36,429 nucleotides of DNA from Betaproteobacteria bacterium HGW-Betaproteobacteria-18 (GTDB lineage Bacteria; Pseudomonadota; Gammaproteobacteria; Burkholderiales; Burkholderiaceae_C), in assembly GCA_002842265.1 (NCBI GenBank), contig PHCO01000008.1, positions 1 through 36,429 of the forward strand. The letters are read 5' to 3'. The position numbers were made by a program, and so were the translations under genes. A model generated the notes under the pieces. The model was given only the letters and a program-made list of their open reading frames with translations. It ran no database searches and had not been told where the DNA came from. Positions 15,081 to 23,033 of this stretch are shown here, piece after piece. Within the stretch, counting starts at the first letter, position 1. Each line of letters starts with the position of its first letter.

Positions 15081-15989
15081 TTAGATGCGCTCTATCAACT
15101 TGCGAAGCCGCTGCGCGCCCGTTTTGCCCTTGTAGGCACTTTTCCACAATCGTTTGATCATATCTTCGTACATGCGTATGGCTTCTTTCGAGGCTGTCAC
15201 GGTAGCGATGCCATTTCGCACATTGGGAAGCTCACCCAGTCTGAAGGGACTGACAGCCAGCACCGTGCGCTTCGGACCTGAGAAAACCTGAAAGGTCGAG
15301 GCCGGCATGGCGTCATCAACCAAGCCAATCTGGACGTGCAACGGCTCACTTTCCATGAGGTCCGCGATTCGGCTCACCTCGTTGCGAGCAGCCTGAATAC
15401 GCAACGTGCGAATGTCATCAGGCAGATCCACGCGCCCCAGTAGGCCGGTGTGGAGAAATCGCTCCAGTTCGCGCAATCCAATCAGACTCAGGATATTGGG
15501 CTTGCGCAGCTCGAAATATGCCTTTCGCTCCGCCATGATGCTCAGCATCTGCTCGACATCAGCTTCAACCGGTCCTTTGCCCAGTCCTCTGGGCGAGGCT
15601 TCCATCAACATAGAGCGCAAATACGAAAGGTACTCGTCTGAGGTGAGCAGCAAGGAAATTGGTTCGAAATGGGCCAATATCCGATCCGATGTCTGCTCCA
15701 GTTGCCGCATCCGTTCGAGAAAGCCAAGTGCCGTTGAATAGTATTCAACCTCGACACCCAATAGCGAAGCAATGGACGTTCCAATCAACTGCGCCAAGCG
15801 TTCCAGCGTCTCAATTTTGACAATCTCACCTTTCTCCATGCGGTACACAACCGCCCGTGAAACGCCGAGCTGGGCGGCAACATCTTCTGCCTGCAGTGAA
15901 GCACCGATCCGATAGGCTTTGAGGCGGTCCCCCAGGGCTTCATAGTCGATCGATGAAGCTGGCAGAGGTGTGCGGGTCGTGGTCAACAT
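15081..15989 (-). CDS. XRE-family transcriptional regulator of the pyr/TRAP operon
   Basis: A 302-residue protein with an N-terminal helix-turn-helix of the Cro/CI type (residues 18-79, core AEDVAAQLGVSRAVVYRMEKG). A long C-terminal domain of about 210 residues follows that I do not recognise and that could sense a ligand. It is embedded in the operon (36 bp after the hydrolase gene, 16 bp before the pyrE-like gene), so it is probably co-expressed and autoregulatory. The imperfect inverted repeat inside the operon promoter (22156-22177) is a candidate binding site. The inducer would by inference be an orotate-like compound. Confidence 0.8.
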   Translation of the reverse strand: MLTTTRTPLPASSIDYEALGDRLKAYRIGASLQAEDVAAQLGVSRAVVYRMEKGEIVKIETLERLAQLIGTSIASLLGVEVEYYSTALGFLERMRQLEQTSDRILAHFEPISLLLTSDEYLSYLRSMLMEASPRGLGKGPVEADVEQMLSIMAERKAYFELRKPNILSLIGLRELERFLHTGLLGRVDLPDDIRTLRIQAARNEVSRIADLMESEPLHVQIGLVDDAMPASTFQVFSGPKRTVLAVSPFRLGELPNVRNGIATVTASKEAIRMYEDMIKRLWKSAYKGKTGAQRLRKLIERI

Positions 15990-16025
15990 GGCGGCCTGTT
16001 TATCTGCATTTTTAATCGAAATCGC

Positions 16026-17288
16026 TCAGTCGATTTGACTGATGGCGTCGCTGAGTACCTGAACACCGAGCATGAAGTCATCCATATCCATGGCCTCATG
16101 GGGGTTGTGTGAGCCGTTCTGGTTGCGCACGAAGAGCATGCCACTAGGTATGCCTGCGTTCGCAAAGAGGGAGGCATCATGACCTGCTCCGCTGGGGAGC
16201 ACTTCAAAGGGTGTGCCGTGCATGGCGCATGATTTTGAAAAAATCGTGCAGATGCGCTCATCCATGGTGGCCGGCTCGCTGAGCAAGCGGCGGTCGAACT
16301 CAAAGCGGACACCACGTTCCCGGCTGATGGACTTCGCCTCCGCCTGCACCAGTTGGTAAAAGGCCTCCAGCGTGTCCGTGCTCTTGCTGCGAGCCTCCAG
16401 ACTGAAGCTGACTCTGCCTGGAATGCGGGAGATGGCGTGCTCAGCAGCATCCGTTTGCACAATTCCGGCCGTGACCACCAGGTCAGTTCCGCGTTCAAGC
16501 AATTCACGCCAGTGCGCGTCCAGGCGCATGATGAGATCGGAGACCGCAAACATGGCGTCGTGACGCAACCAGCGCGGCACCACACCCGAATGTTGGGCAT
16601 CGCCGAAACATTCGATCCGGTTGTGCCGGACATTGCCACGAATACCCGAAACCACGGCCAGGGACAATTGCCGTGCCACCATGACGGGACCCTGCTCTAT
16701 ATGGAGTTCAAGATAAGCCTTGACGCTGGCCTTGTCGATCAACAGTTCCTGATTGCGTATCGCCTCGACATCCGCCCCCTCGCGCCGCATGCATTCCCCC
16801 AAGGCATCTCCGGTGCTTCTTTGCCTGAGATCGAGGTCAGCCGCGTTAAGCTTTCCAAACAACGCACCGGAGCCCACATAGGCCTTGCCGAACCAGGCGC
16901 TTTCCTCACCGCGCAAGGCGATGACTTTGAGGGGCCTGGGGTCGCAGGTTTTGCTTCGTTGGCGCGCCACCAGACACAGCAAGCCAGCCACGACGCCGGC
17001 CAGACCGTCAAAGTTTCCTCCCTGCGGAACGGAGTCAATGTGGGACCCGACCCACACTGAAGGAACGCCCTGCACCGCTTCGCTCGTCGAGAAAACAAGA
17101 TTGGCGGCACGATCCGTTTCAACAACAAGACCCTCAGCCAGAGCGAATTCACGCAAGCGACTGGCAGCCGCGGTCTCGCCGCTGCCATAACTCTCGCGAG
17201 TGACACCGACGCCGTCAAAAGAGATTTCCCGAATATCTGCAAACAGCATTTCAGCAAGATACCGGTAGTCGTTGAGTTTCATGATCAT
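16026..17288 (-). CDS. Zn-dependent N-carbamoyl-L-amino acid hydrolase (M20, hydantoinase/carbamoylase family)
   Basis: A 420-residue member of the family that includes N-carbamoyl-L-amino acid hydrolase, allantoate amidohydrolase and beta-ureidopropionase, which split a carbamoyl group to CO2 and NH3. Motifs: GSHIDSVPQGGNFDG (about 82-96, metal ligands His83 and Asp94), EES (128-130), the subfamily mark ELHIEQGP (194-201) and SHNPHE with His394 near the C-terminus. The start at 17288 (ATG, with GGAG somewhat far upstream) is preferred; an upstream in-frame start would overlap pyrD. Placed directly after pyrKD, its likely substrate is N-carbamoyl-L-aspartate (ureidosuccinate), which would make it a ureidosuccinase. 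That substrate is inference; sequence alone gives only the family. Confidence 0.85.
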   Translation of the reverse strand: MIMKLNDYRYLAEMLFADIREISFDGVGVTRESYGSGETAAASRLREFALAEGLVVETDRAANLVFSTSEAVQGVPSVWVGSHIDSVPQGGNFDGLAGVVAGLLCLVARQRSKTCDPRPLKVIALRGEESAWFGKAYVGSGALFGKLNAADLDLRQRSTGDALGECMRREGADVEAIRNQELLIDKASVKAYLELHIEQGPVMVARQLSLAVVSGIRGNVRHNRIECFGDAQHSGVVPRWLRHDAMFAVSDLIMRLDAHWRELLERGTDLVVTAGIVQTDAAEHAISRIPGRVSFSLEARSKSTDTLEAFYQLVQAEAKSISRERGVRFEFDRRLLSEPATMDERICTIFSKSCAMHGTPFEVLPSGAGHDASLFANAGIPSGMLFVRNQNGSHNPHEAMDMDDFMLGVQVLSDAISQID

Positions 17289-17338
17289 GGGAACAGCAGC
17301 TCCGGAATGGTTAGGCAATGCCTTGGGTGAGATGACCA

Positions 17339-18289
17339 TCAACCCGACTGCTGGGCAAAGCGCAGCCACCGGTCCGAAAGCTGACGGTCAAGCTTGACCT
17401 GGCCTGTCAAATCGCGGATATTCTCGATGTCAAATTCCTCACAGTAGGCATGGAGCCCGTCAATGATCTTCTGCATCGCGCCCGGGTCCAGAAATGACGC
17501 GGTGCCGACCTGCACCGCACTGGCACCGGCCAGCATGAATTCGACCGCGTCATCCGCATTGGAAATGCCGCCGCAGCCAATGATGGGGATGCGCACACTG
17601 CGGTAACACTGATGGACCATGCGCAGCGCAATGGGCTTGATGGCAGGCCCTGACAGTCCACCCATGACATTGCCGAGCTTGGGTTTACGGGTACGCACAT
17701 CGATCGACATGCCAAGTACCGTGTTGCCCATCACCAGGGCATCCGCACCCGCCTCCTCGGCGGCCTTGGCCACAGCGGCGACATGCGAGGCGTTCGGCGT
17801 GAGCTTGGCCCACACCGGATGATGGGTTTTCCGGCGAATGGCGCTGATCACCTTGTAGGTTGTTTCAGGCGTCATGGCAAACGCCATGCCATCGGCCTCA
17901 AGATTCGGGCACGAGATGTTGGCCTCGATCACGGCCACCTCGGGCAAAGACATCTCGGCAATAGCGTCGGCAAACTCATCCACGGTATCGGCAGAGATCG
18001 ACACCACCACCGGCGTATCGAATTTTGTATAAGGCGGCAACACCGAACGACGGTAATAGTCCAGGCCTTTGCTGGGAATGCCGATGGAGTTCAACATGCC
18101 GCTGTAGGCTTCGGCCACACGGGGCGTCGGGTTGCCGGCACGCGACTTGGGCGACACGCTTTTAATCACCAGCGCCCCCAGCTTGTTGAAGTCCAGAGCT
18201 TCGCAATACTCGATGGCAAAGCAGCCGGAGGCAGGCATCACCGGGTTGCGAAGGCTGAGGTCGCCAACTCTGACGTTGAGATTAACCAA
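17339..18289 (-). CDS. pyrD: Dihydroorotate dehydrogenase, class 1B catalytic subunit
   Basis: A 316-residue FMN protein interconverting dihydroorotate and orotate. The class 1 catalytic cysteine is in NISCPN (Cys127). Class 1B-type blocks AKLTPN and GGLSGPAIKPIALRMV, and the C-terminal phosphate-binding GCGGISNADDA, are present. I place the start at a TTG (18289) preceded by a perfect GGAGG 6 bp upstream. The reading frame stays open upstream, but that stretch lies within pyrK and is not conserved-looking. The gene overlaps pyrK by 8 bp, as expected for the NAD-linked PyrDK heterotetramer. Betaproteobacteria normally carry a class 2, quinone-linked enzyme, so a 1B enzyme here is unusual. Confidence 0.9.
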   Translation of the reverse strand: MVNLNVRVGDLSLRNPVMPASGCFAIEYCEALDFNKLGALVIKSVSPKSRAGNPTPRVAEAYSGMLNSIGIPSKGLDYYRRSVLPPYTKFDTPVVVSISADTVDEFADAIAEMSLPEVAVIEANISCPNLEADGMAFAMTPETTYKVISAIRRKTHHPVWAKLTPNASHVAAVAKAAEEAGADALVMGNTVLGMSIDVRTRKPKLGNVMGGLSGPAIKPIALRMVHQCYRSVRIPIIGCGGISNADDAVEFMLAGASAVQVGTASFLDPGAMQKIIDGLHAYCEEFDIENIRDLTGQVKLDRQLSDRWLRFAQQSG

Positions 18290-19130
18290 ACTCCACCTCC
18301 CCGACGACATTGCGGATTGAAAATACCGGGCCTTCGCGGCAAACACGCAGAAACTGCTTTTCTCCTTCATGGTTGAACAGTCGTACGCAAGACAGACAGA
18401 CACCCATGCCACAGGCCATACGCTGTTCCATGGCAACTTCACCCCGGGTTTGGGGAAAGTCCTTCAGCACATGCTGCAACAGCATCAAAAGACGGTGTGA
18501 GCCACACGTGTAGACCACGTCATGGCTTTCAGTGCCGAGCAACTCACGCACTAGAGATTCAACCGACGCCACGGATGAGCTGCCATCGGAGTCATAGAGG
18601 CAATGCACATCCGCCTCGACCCCGCGCAAGAACTCTTCGCGCATCAGGTCCTGTGGCGCCCGCGCGGACATGATGGCCGTGATCTTGATACCCGCCTTGG
18701 CCGCGTGCTGCAGCAACGGCGCCATGGTGGCCAGACCGACGCCTCGCGCCACCACCATAATGCGCTTGAAGCCCGGCTCCAAGACAAAGGTATTGCCCAA
18801 CGGACCCACAATGTCCATATGGCGTCCCACCGCCAGCGTGGCCATGGCAGTGGTGCCGAGGCCGTTCACGCTGTAAAGAAACTCAATGGTGCCGGCTTCT
18901 GGCCCTACCCCATAGACACTCATGGGCCGAAGCAGGAACGGCTGCAGGTCGTCGATGGGCGGACATTTCAGCTGGTAGAACTGCCCCGGCCTGGTCACGC
19001 CGGCCAGATCGGCATCTGCCTTGAGCCGAAGGTACTTGTAGCGTTCGTTGACCCAGCGGTGTTCAGTCACATCGCATCGGTGCGAGGCCACCTTTTCAGC
19101 ATTTCGTTGGAAGCAACTTGTGGTATTCAT
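18282..19130 (-). CDS. pyrK: PyrK-type electron-transfer subunit of dihydroorotate dehydrogenase
   Basis: A 282-residue ferredoxin-reductase-like protein. It has an FAD-binding RPMS motif (68-71), a nucleotide-binding segment ARGVGLATMAPLL (about 128-140) and the diagnostic C-terminal [2Fe-2S] pattern Cys240, Cys245, Cys248 and Cys264 followed by EGPVF. PyrK passes electrons between NAD(H) and the FMN of PyrD through FAD and the iron-sulfur cluster. The 3' end carries the ribosome site of pyrD and overlaps it, implying coupled synthesis. The N-terminus is about 20 residues longer than typical PyrK, so a slightly later start is possible. Confidence 0.9.
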   Translation of the reverse strand: MNTTSCFQRNAEKVASHRCDVTEHRWVNERYKYLRLKADADLAGVTRPGQFYQLKCPPIDDLQPFLLRPMSVYGVGPEAGTIEFLYSVNGLGTTAMATLAVGRHMDIVGPLGNTFVLEPGFKRIMVVARGVGLATMAPLLQHAAKAGIKITAIMSARAPQDLMREEFLRGVEADVHCLYDSDGSSSVASVESLVRELLGTESHDVVYTCGSHRLLMLLQHVLKDFPQTRGEVAMEQRMACGMGVCLSCVRLFNHEGEKQFLRVCREGPVFSIRNVVGEVEFG

Positions 19131-19186
19131 GGGGTTTTCTCGTCAAATGGTGGCGCCAAGTGGCTTCATCACTGATTGGCCGCAGA

Positions 19187-20470
19187 TCAGAGCTTTAACA
19201 ATTGCGGCAGCGTGGTCGACAACGCAGGGATGTAGCTCACCAGCGCCAGCACTACCAGGTTGACCATGATGAAAGGGACAATGCCGGCGACCACCGCCTC
19301 GACCGGTCGCTTCAAGGTGCCTGAGGTGACAAACAGGTCCAGTCCGAATGGCGGCGTGATCATGCCGATGCAGACATTCAGCACCACAAGAACGCCGAAG
19401 TGGATGGGATCGACGCCGAGGGCCATGGCGACCGGGAAAAGCGTGGGCAGAAAAATCAGCATGATCGAGTTGGGGTCCAGGAACATGCCCGCGAGCAAGA
19501 AGATCACATTCACCGACATGAGGAAATAGACCCAGTGAATGCCACTTGCCTTGATTTGCTGGAGAAACCAGACGTCCACACCGGACAGCGTCAGGAAATA
19601 GGCCAACAAGGCCCCCATCGCAAGAAGAATAAAGATCACAGAAGTCGAAACAGCGCTGCTCTTGGCGATAGCGAAGAAAGCGCGGGGACTGATCGATCGC
19701 AGGATCACCACCTCGACCACGGACGCATAGACCACGGAGACAGCAGCCGCTTCCGTAGCGGTAAAGACACCGCCAAAGATACCGCCCAGCACGATGACCT
19801 GCAGACCAATCACCCAGACTGCCCGTCTGACGGCGGCCAGGCGTTCACCCGCGGTTGCGCCTGCCGGTGCGCCGATCCGGTGGCGTGCTGTCTCGATGGC
19901 GACCAGTACCATGAAGGCCAAGCCCAGCACGAGACCGACGCCAAGGCCTGCAGCAAAGAGCTTGGCGATTGACGTGCCCGTCAACCAGCTGTAGACGACG
20001 AAAGAAATAGAGGGCGGGATCAGAAGCGCGCATTCAGCGCTGCTGGCGATGAGCCCAAGGCTGAACTTCTCCGAGAAACCGTTCTTGCGCAATTCGGGGT
20101 AAGCCATGCGACCCATGGCGGCCACGGTGGCAGGAGCGGACCCGGACGCAGCACCAAAGGCCATGTTCGCAATCACGGTGGAGTAGCCGATCCCGCCCCG
20201 CACCGACCCGACCATCAGCCGGAACAAGGTGGCAAGGTCACCCGCCATGCGCCCTTTCGCCATGATGTCGGCTGCAAAGATGAAAAACGGGATGGCCATC
20301 AGTGTGACCACCTCAACCCCGCCCACAATGCGTTGCCCCACGATCAAGTCGGGCAAATCCGAGAAAAACTGGTGCTTGACCAATAGGGACGGAATCCCCA
20401 TCACCAAAAACATTTCGGCACCCAGGATCAGTAGCACCAGGGCAAGCACAATAAGCGCAAGAACGACCAT
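19187..20470 (-). CDS. dctM: TRAP transporter large membrane subunit (DctM)
   Basis: A 427-residue, highly hydrophobic protein with about 12 membrane segments, the ion-coupled translocation subunit of a tripartite ATP-independent periplasmic transporter. Family marks include IPFFIFAADIMAKGRMAGDL, the FGAASGSAPATVAAMG segment, LIPPS and a C-terminal GMITPPFGLDLFVTSG. It lies 15 bp after dctQ and 56 bp before pyrK. The substrate is probably an organic acid; the downstream genes suggest orotate, dihydroorotate or N-carbamoylaspartate. Confidence 0.93.
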   Translation of the reverse strand: MVVLALIVLALVLLILGAEMFLVMGIPSLLVKHQFFSDLPDLIVGQRIVGGVEVVTLMAIPFFIFAADIMAKGRMAGDLATLFRLMVGSVRGGIGYSTVIANMAFGAASGSAPATVAAMGRMAYPELRKNGFSEKFSLGLIASSAECALLIPPSISFVVYSWLTGTSIAKLFAAGLGVGLVLGLAFMVLVAIETARHRIGAPAGATAGERLAAVRRAVWVIGLQVIVLGGIFGGVFTATEAAAVSVVYASVVEVVILRSISPRAFFAIAKSSAVSTSVIFILLAMGALLAYFLTLSGVDVWFLQQIKASGIHWVYFLMSVNVIFLLAGMFLDPNSIMLIFLPTLFPVAMALGVDPIHFGVLVVLNVCIGMITPPFGLDLFVTSGTLKRPVEAVVAGIVPFIMVNLVVLALVSYIPALSTTLPQLLKL

Positions 20471-20485
20471 GAATTGCTCCGAAAT

Positions 20486-20986
20486 CTAGAGGTGTTGACT
20501 CGGATCGAGCTCAACAGCGTGGCGGTTTGCCTTGGACAGCAATTCCAGCAGGTAGCGCAGGCTCAACAGGCCAAATCCAATCGGCATGACCACGTAAAGC
20601 CAGATCATCGATATGCCGAGCGTTGGGCTGATCTGCCCGCTGTCCGCAACAAACTGCGTGATATCCAACCCGATCTTCGTCAGATACAAGCTGAAAACCA
20701 GGCCGAGTAAGTCAATGACAAACTTGATCTTGCGACGCACGCCACTGTCCAGACGGGACAGCAAACTGGCCATCGCGATGTGGCGCCCCTGCTCGAGCCC
20801 GAGCGCCAGACCGACAAAAACCATGGCAACCACCAGGAACAGGGAAACCTCTTCCACCCAGGCCAGTGCAGGCGCCACCGAGGGCAGCAGTGTCCGGGCG
20901 AACACCATGCTCGCGTAGCCGAAGGATGCCAACACCATGATCACACCGAGGACGGCACCCTCGACGTTTCTGAGCAGATTCAACAT
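20486..20986 (-). CDS. dctQ: TRAP transporter small membrane subunit (DctQ)
   Basis: A 166-residue protein with four hydrophobic segments and the DctQ-type loop WVEEVSLFLVVAMVFVGLALGLEQGRHIAM (about 43-72). It bridges the solute receptor and the large subunit. The spacing of 17 bp from dctP and 15 bp to dctM indicates one transcript. Confidence 0.92.
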   Translation of the reverse strand: MLNLLRNVEGAVLGVIMVLASFGYASMVFARTLLPSVAPALAWVEEVSLFLVVAMVFVGLALGLEQGRHIAMASLLSRLDSGVRRKIKFVIDLLGLVFSLYLTKIGLDITQFVADSGQISPTLGISMIWLYVVMPIGFGLLSLRYLLELLSKANRHAVELDPSQHL

Positions 20987-21003
20987 GGGATTCTTTTTAG
21001 TGC

Positions 21004-22059
21004 TTACAAGCCAAGCTTCTTGCGCTCGGCATCCAGCGTTTCGAGAACCTTCTTGCCATCGGCGCCGGCTCGCTCAACATAAGCTGCGCGGGCACGCTCG
21101 GTGGTGGCCTTGGCAAACTTGGCGCGCTCGGCCTCGGAGGCTGTGCGCACATTGATCTTCGCGGCCTTCATCGTTTCGATGGCACTGCTCATGGCTTCTT
21201 CCTTCATTTTCCCGACCTCAGGCCCCACTTCAGCGAAGGCTTTGGTGATCACATCGCGATGGGCCTGGGGCAGCTTGTTCCACCAGACGTTGCTGAAGAG
21301 CACCAGGTCTTCCATCAAACCATGCTCACTCACGACCAGGTTCTTCTGGACTTCGTGAAACTTCATCGCGACAATGGCATCGGGTGGGTTCTCCTCACCG
21401 TCCACCAATCCAGTCTGAAGCGCGGTGTACAACTCACCGAAATTGATGGGCACGGCCGACGCGCCCACTGCGCCAAACTGTTCCACCAGAATCTTGGAGT
21501 CCATGATGCGGAATTTCTGCCCCCCCAGGGAACTCAGGTCGTCGAGCGGCTTGTTTGAGGTGAGGCTCTTGCGGCCGTTCGGCCAGATGGTCAGGGCATA
21601 CACGCCCTTGGTCTTGAACGATGCCAGTACAGCCTGTCCAAATGGGCCGCTGCGCAGCATCTGGGACTGCGCTCGATCGGTAGGATAGACATAGGGGATA
21701 TCGAGCACGGAGACAACGGGATTAAAGCCCCCCAGGAAGGCTGCAGGCATAACGACCGCTTCGATGGCGCCGAACTGCACGCCTTCAGTCATCTGTCGTG
21801 CATTGCCGAGCTGCGACGAGGGATAGAGCTTGAATTCGACCTCGCCCTTGGTCCGCTCGCTGACAAGAGCCGCCACGCGCTCAAGGCCTTTGTGACGCGG
21901 CTGGGTGGTCTGCTCCAGATGACCGATCTTGGCGGTGTATTTGACCGTTTGAGCCTGGACGCCTGCAGCGCCCAGAATCAAAAGACCCGACATGACAGCG
22001 GCGCAATAGGCGACGACCTTTTTGGTGACACTCATGGGCCTGGCATGAAAATTTTGCAT
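21004..22059 (-). CDS. dctP: TRAP transporter solute-binding protein (DctP)
   Basis: A periplasmic receptor of about 351 residues from the chosen start. A Sec signal runs to about the AGVQAQ cleavage region. The mature part has the DctP pattern, including GEVEFKLYPSSQLG, a GLVDGEENPP segment, and an Arg in GQKFRIM, the region that usually contacts the carboxylate of the ligand. The ATG at 22059 is preferred because AGGA lies 8 bp upstream; ATGs at 22068 and 22035 are alternatives, the last giving the shortest signal peptide. It is the first gene of the operon, about 85 bp downstream of a good promoter. A conserved carboxylate-binding Arg would suit an orotate-like acid. Confidence 0.92.
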   Translation of the reverse strand: MQNFHARPMSVTKKVVAYCAAVMSGLLILGAAGVQAQTVKYTAKIGHLEQTTQPRHKGLERVAALVSERTKGEVEFKLYPSSQLGNARQMTEGVQFGAIEAVVMPAAFLGGFNPVVSVLDIPYVYPTDRAQSQMLRSGPFGQAVLASFKTKGVYALTIWPNGRKSLTSNKPLDDLSSLGGQKFRIMDSKILVEQFGAVGASAVPINFGELYTALQTGLVDGEENPPDAIVAMKFHEVQKNLVVSEHGLMEDLVLFSNVWWNKLPQAHRDVITKAFAEVGPEVGKMKEEAMSSAIETMKAAKINVRTASEAERAKFAKATTERARAAYVERAGADGKKVLETLDAERKKLGL

Positions 22060-22152
22060 ATTGCTCATCCTGAAATGGAAGTAGTGATGAAATGCCAGCG
22101 AAAAGAGACGCTTGGCGACCTTCTGCCCAACGACATGTTAGAGCATGTTTTG

Positions 22153-22181
22153 ATATTAGTATCTTTTTTGAGACTAAACAA
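22153..22181 (-). promoter_or_regulatory. Promoter and candidate operator of the TRAP/pyr operon
   Basis: On the minus strand a -35 hexamer TTGTTT (22176-22181) is separated by exactly 17 bp from a -10 hexamer TAATAT (22153-22158). The spacer is bridged by an inverted repeat TTAGTCTC / GATACTAA (one mismatch, six As between; 22156-22177) that touches both hexamers. A protein bound there would block RNA polymerase. The XRE regulator encoded in the operon is the obvious candidate. Confidence 0.6.
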
Positions 22182-22224
22182 GAAATATTTACTAGGGGTT
22201 TTTACTGAGCACAACCATGCATGT

Positions 22225-22602
22225 TGCCTGGCGTGAAAACAGCAGGCGATAAATCGCCGCCTTGTTGTAATAGGCGATGGCGCTGATGGGTACTGGCAAG
22301 ATGAAGACCACGTGGTAGTAATCCACCGGCAGCAAGTCAGCCTGACGATCTGCAAGCCACCGCTTGGCCGCGCTGGCCTGGCACTTGGGGCAATGGCGGT
22401 TGCGGCATGAGTTGTAGGCAACTTGGTCATGCCCGCAGCCATCACAGTGCAACACATGTCCCCCCAGCGCCGCTGAACGGCACTGTTCTATGGCCGACAT
22501 CACCTTGAGTTGACCCAGGCTCAGGTGCCCCTGCTGGGCTTTGCGCCAAGCGGGTCCATGGGTGTGGAAGATGTCGGCGACCTCTAAGGCAAGGTGCCCC
22601 AC
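22225..22602 (-). pseudogene. IS91-type transposase, N-terminal fragment
   Basis: About 126 residues are recognisable: EVADIFHTHGPAW, LSLGQLKVMSAIEQCRSAALGGHV, the zinc ribbon HCDGCGH and SCRNRHCPKC, then DYYHVVFILPVPI and YNKAAIYRLLF. The family protein continues for about another 250 residues with the catalytic tyrosine-containing domain, which is missing. The frame runs on to a stop at 22192 in unrelated sequence. The break near 22225 marks a recombination junction next to the operon promoter. Confidence 0.85.
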
Positions 22603-22611
22603 GGAACGGGT

Positions 22612-22880
22612 CTAAGCAGGTTTCAGGGTTTCCAGTGGGCTGATCACTTCGCGCAGGACGTCGGTGGCGACCTGGACGTAGTGCGCCGTGGTGTCCAGGC
22701 GCTGATGCCCCAGTAAAACCTGGATCACCCGGATGTCGACCTTCTGCTCCAGCAGGTGGGTGGCAAAGCTGTGGCAAGGTGTGCATGGACACACGCTTGT
22801 CGATCTTTGCTATCGTGGCTGCATCGTGGATGGCACGGTTGAGTTGGCGGGTGCTCTTCCCTACCCCTATCCCCCGCTGC
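22612..22880 (-). pseudogene. Tyrosine recombinase (integrase) C-terminal fragment, frameshifted
   Basis: Two frames together give [26 protein letters not shown], then [18 protein letters not shown] and [17 protein letters not shown]. This is the catalytic half of an integrase of the type that accompanies IS91-like transposases. Between TTG (Leu) and CAC (His) only one base remains where the HxxR arginine codon should be, so a 2-base deletion has removed the catalytic Arg and shifted the frame. The N-terminal two thirds are absent beyond about 22880. Confidence 0.8.
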
Positions 22881-23033
22881 GAAGCTGCTGTCTATGAATC
22901 AAAAAATGGCAGTCCTCCCATCTGCCCACGGCCCACACCAGCCGATCATCGAAAAACTTTCAAAACTTGAACGACTTCCCGCCCCTGTATCCCCTATCAT
23001 TTGCGTGCCGGGCGCCGTCCGTTTTGAGTATTT

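Larger units (their letters stand above)
22192..22880 (-). mobile_element. Remnant of an IS91-family element (recombinase plus transposase)
   Basis: A degraded two-gene unit: a tyrosine-recombinase C-terminus followed 10 bp later by the zinc-finger N-terminus of an IS91/IS801-type transposase. This gene order is known for IS91-like insertion sequences. Both genes are truncated and the first is frameshifted, so the element is dead. It lies immediately upstream of the TRAP/pyr operon promoter. Confidence 0.8.
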
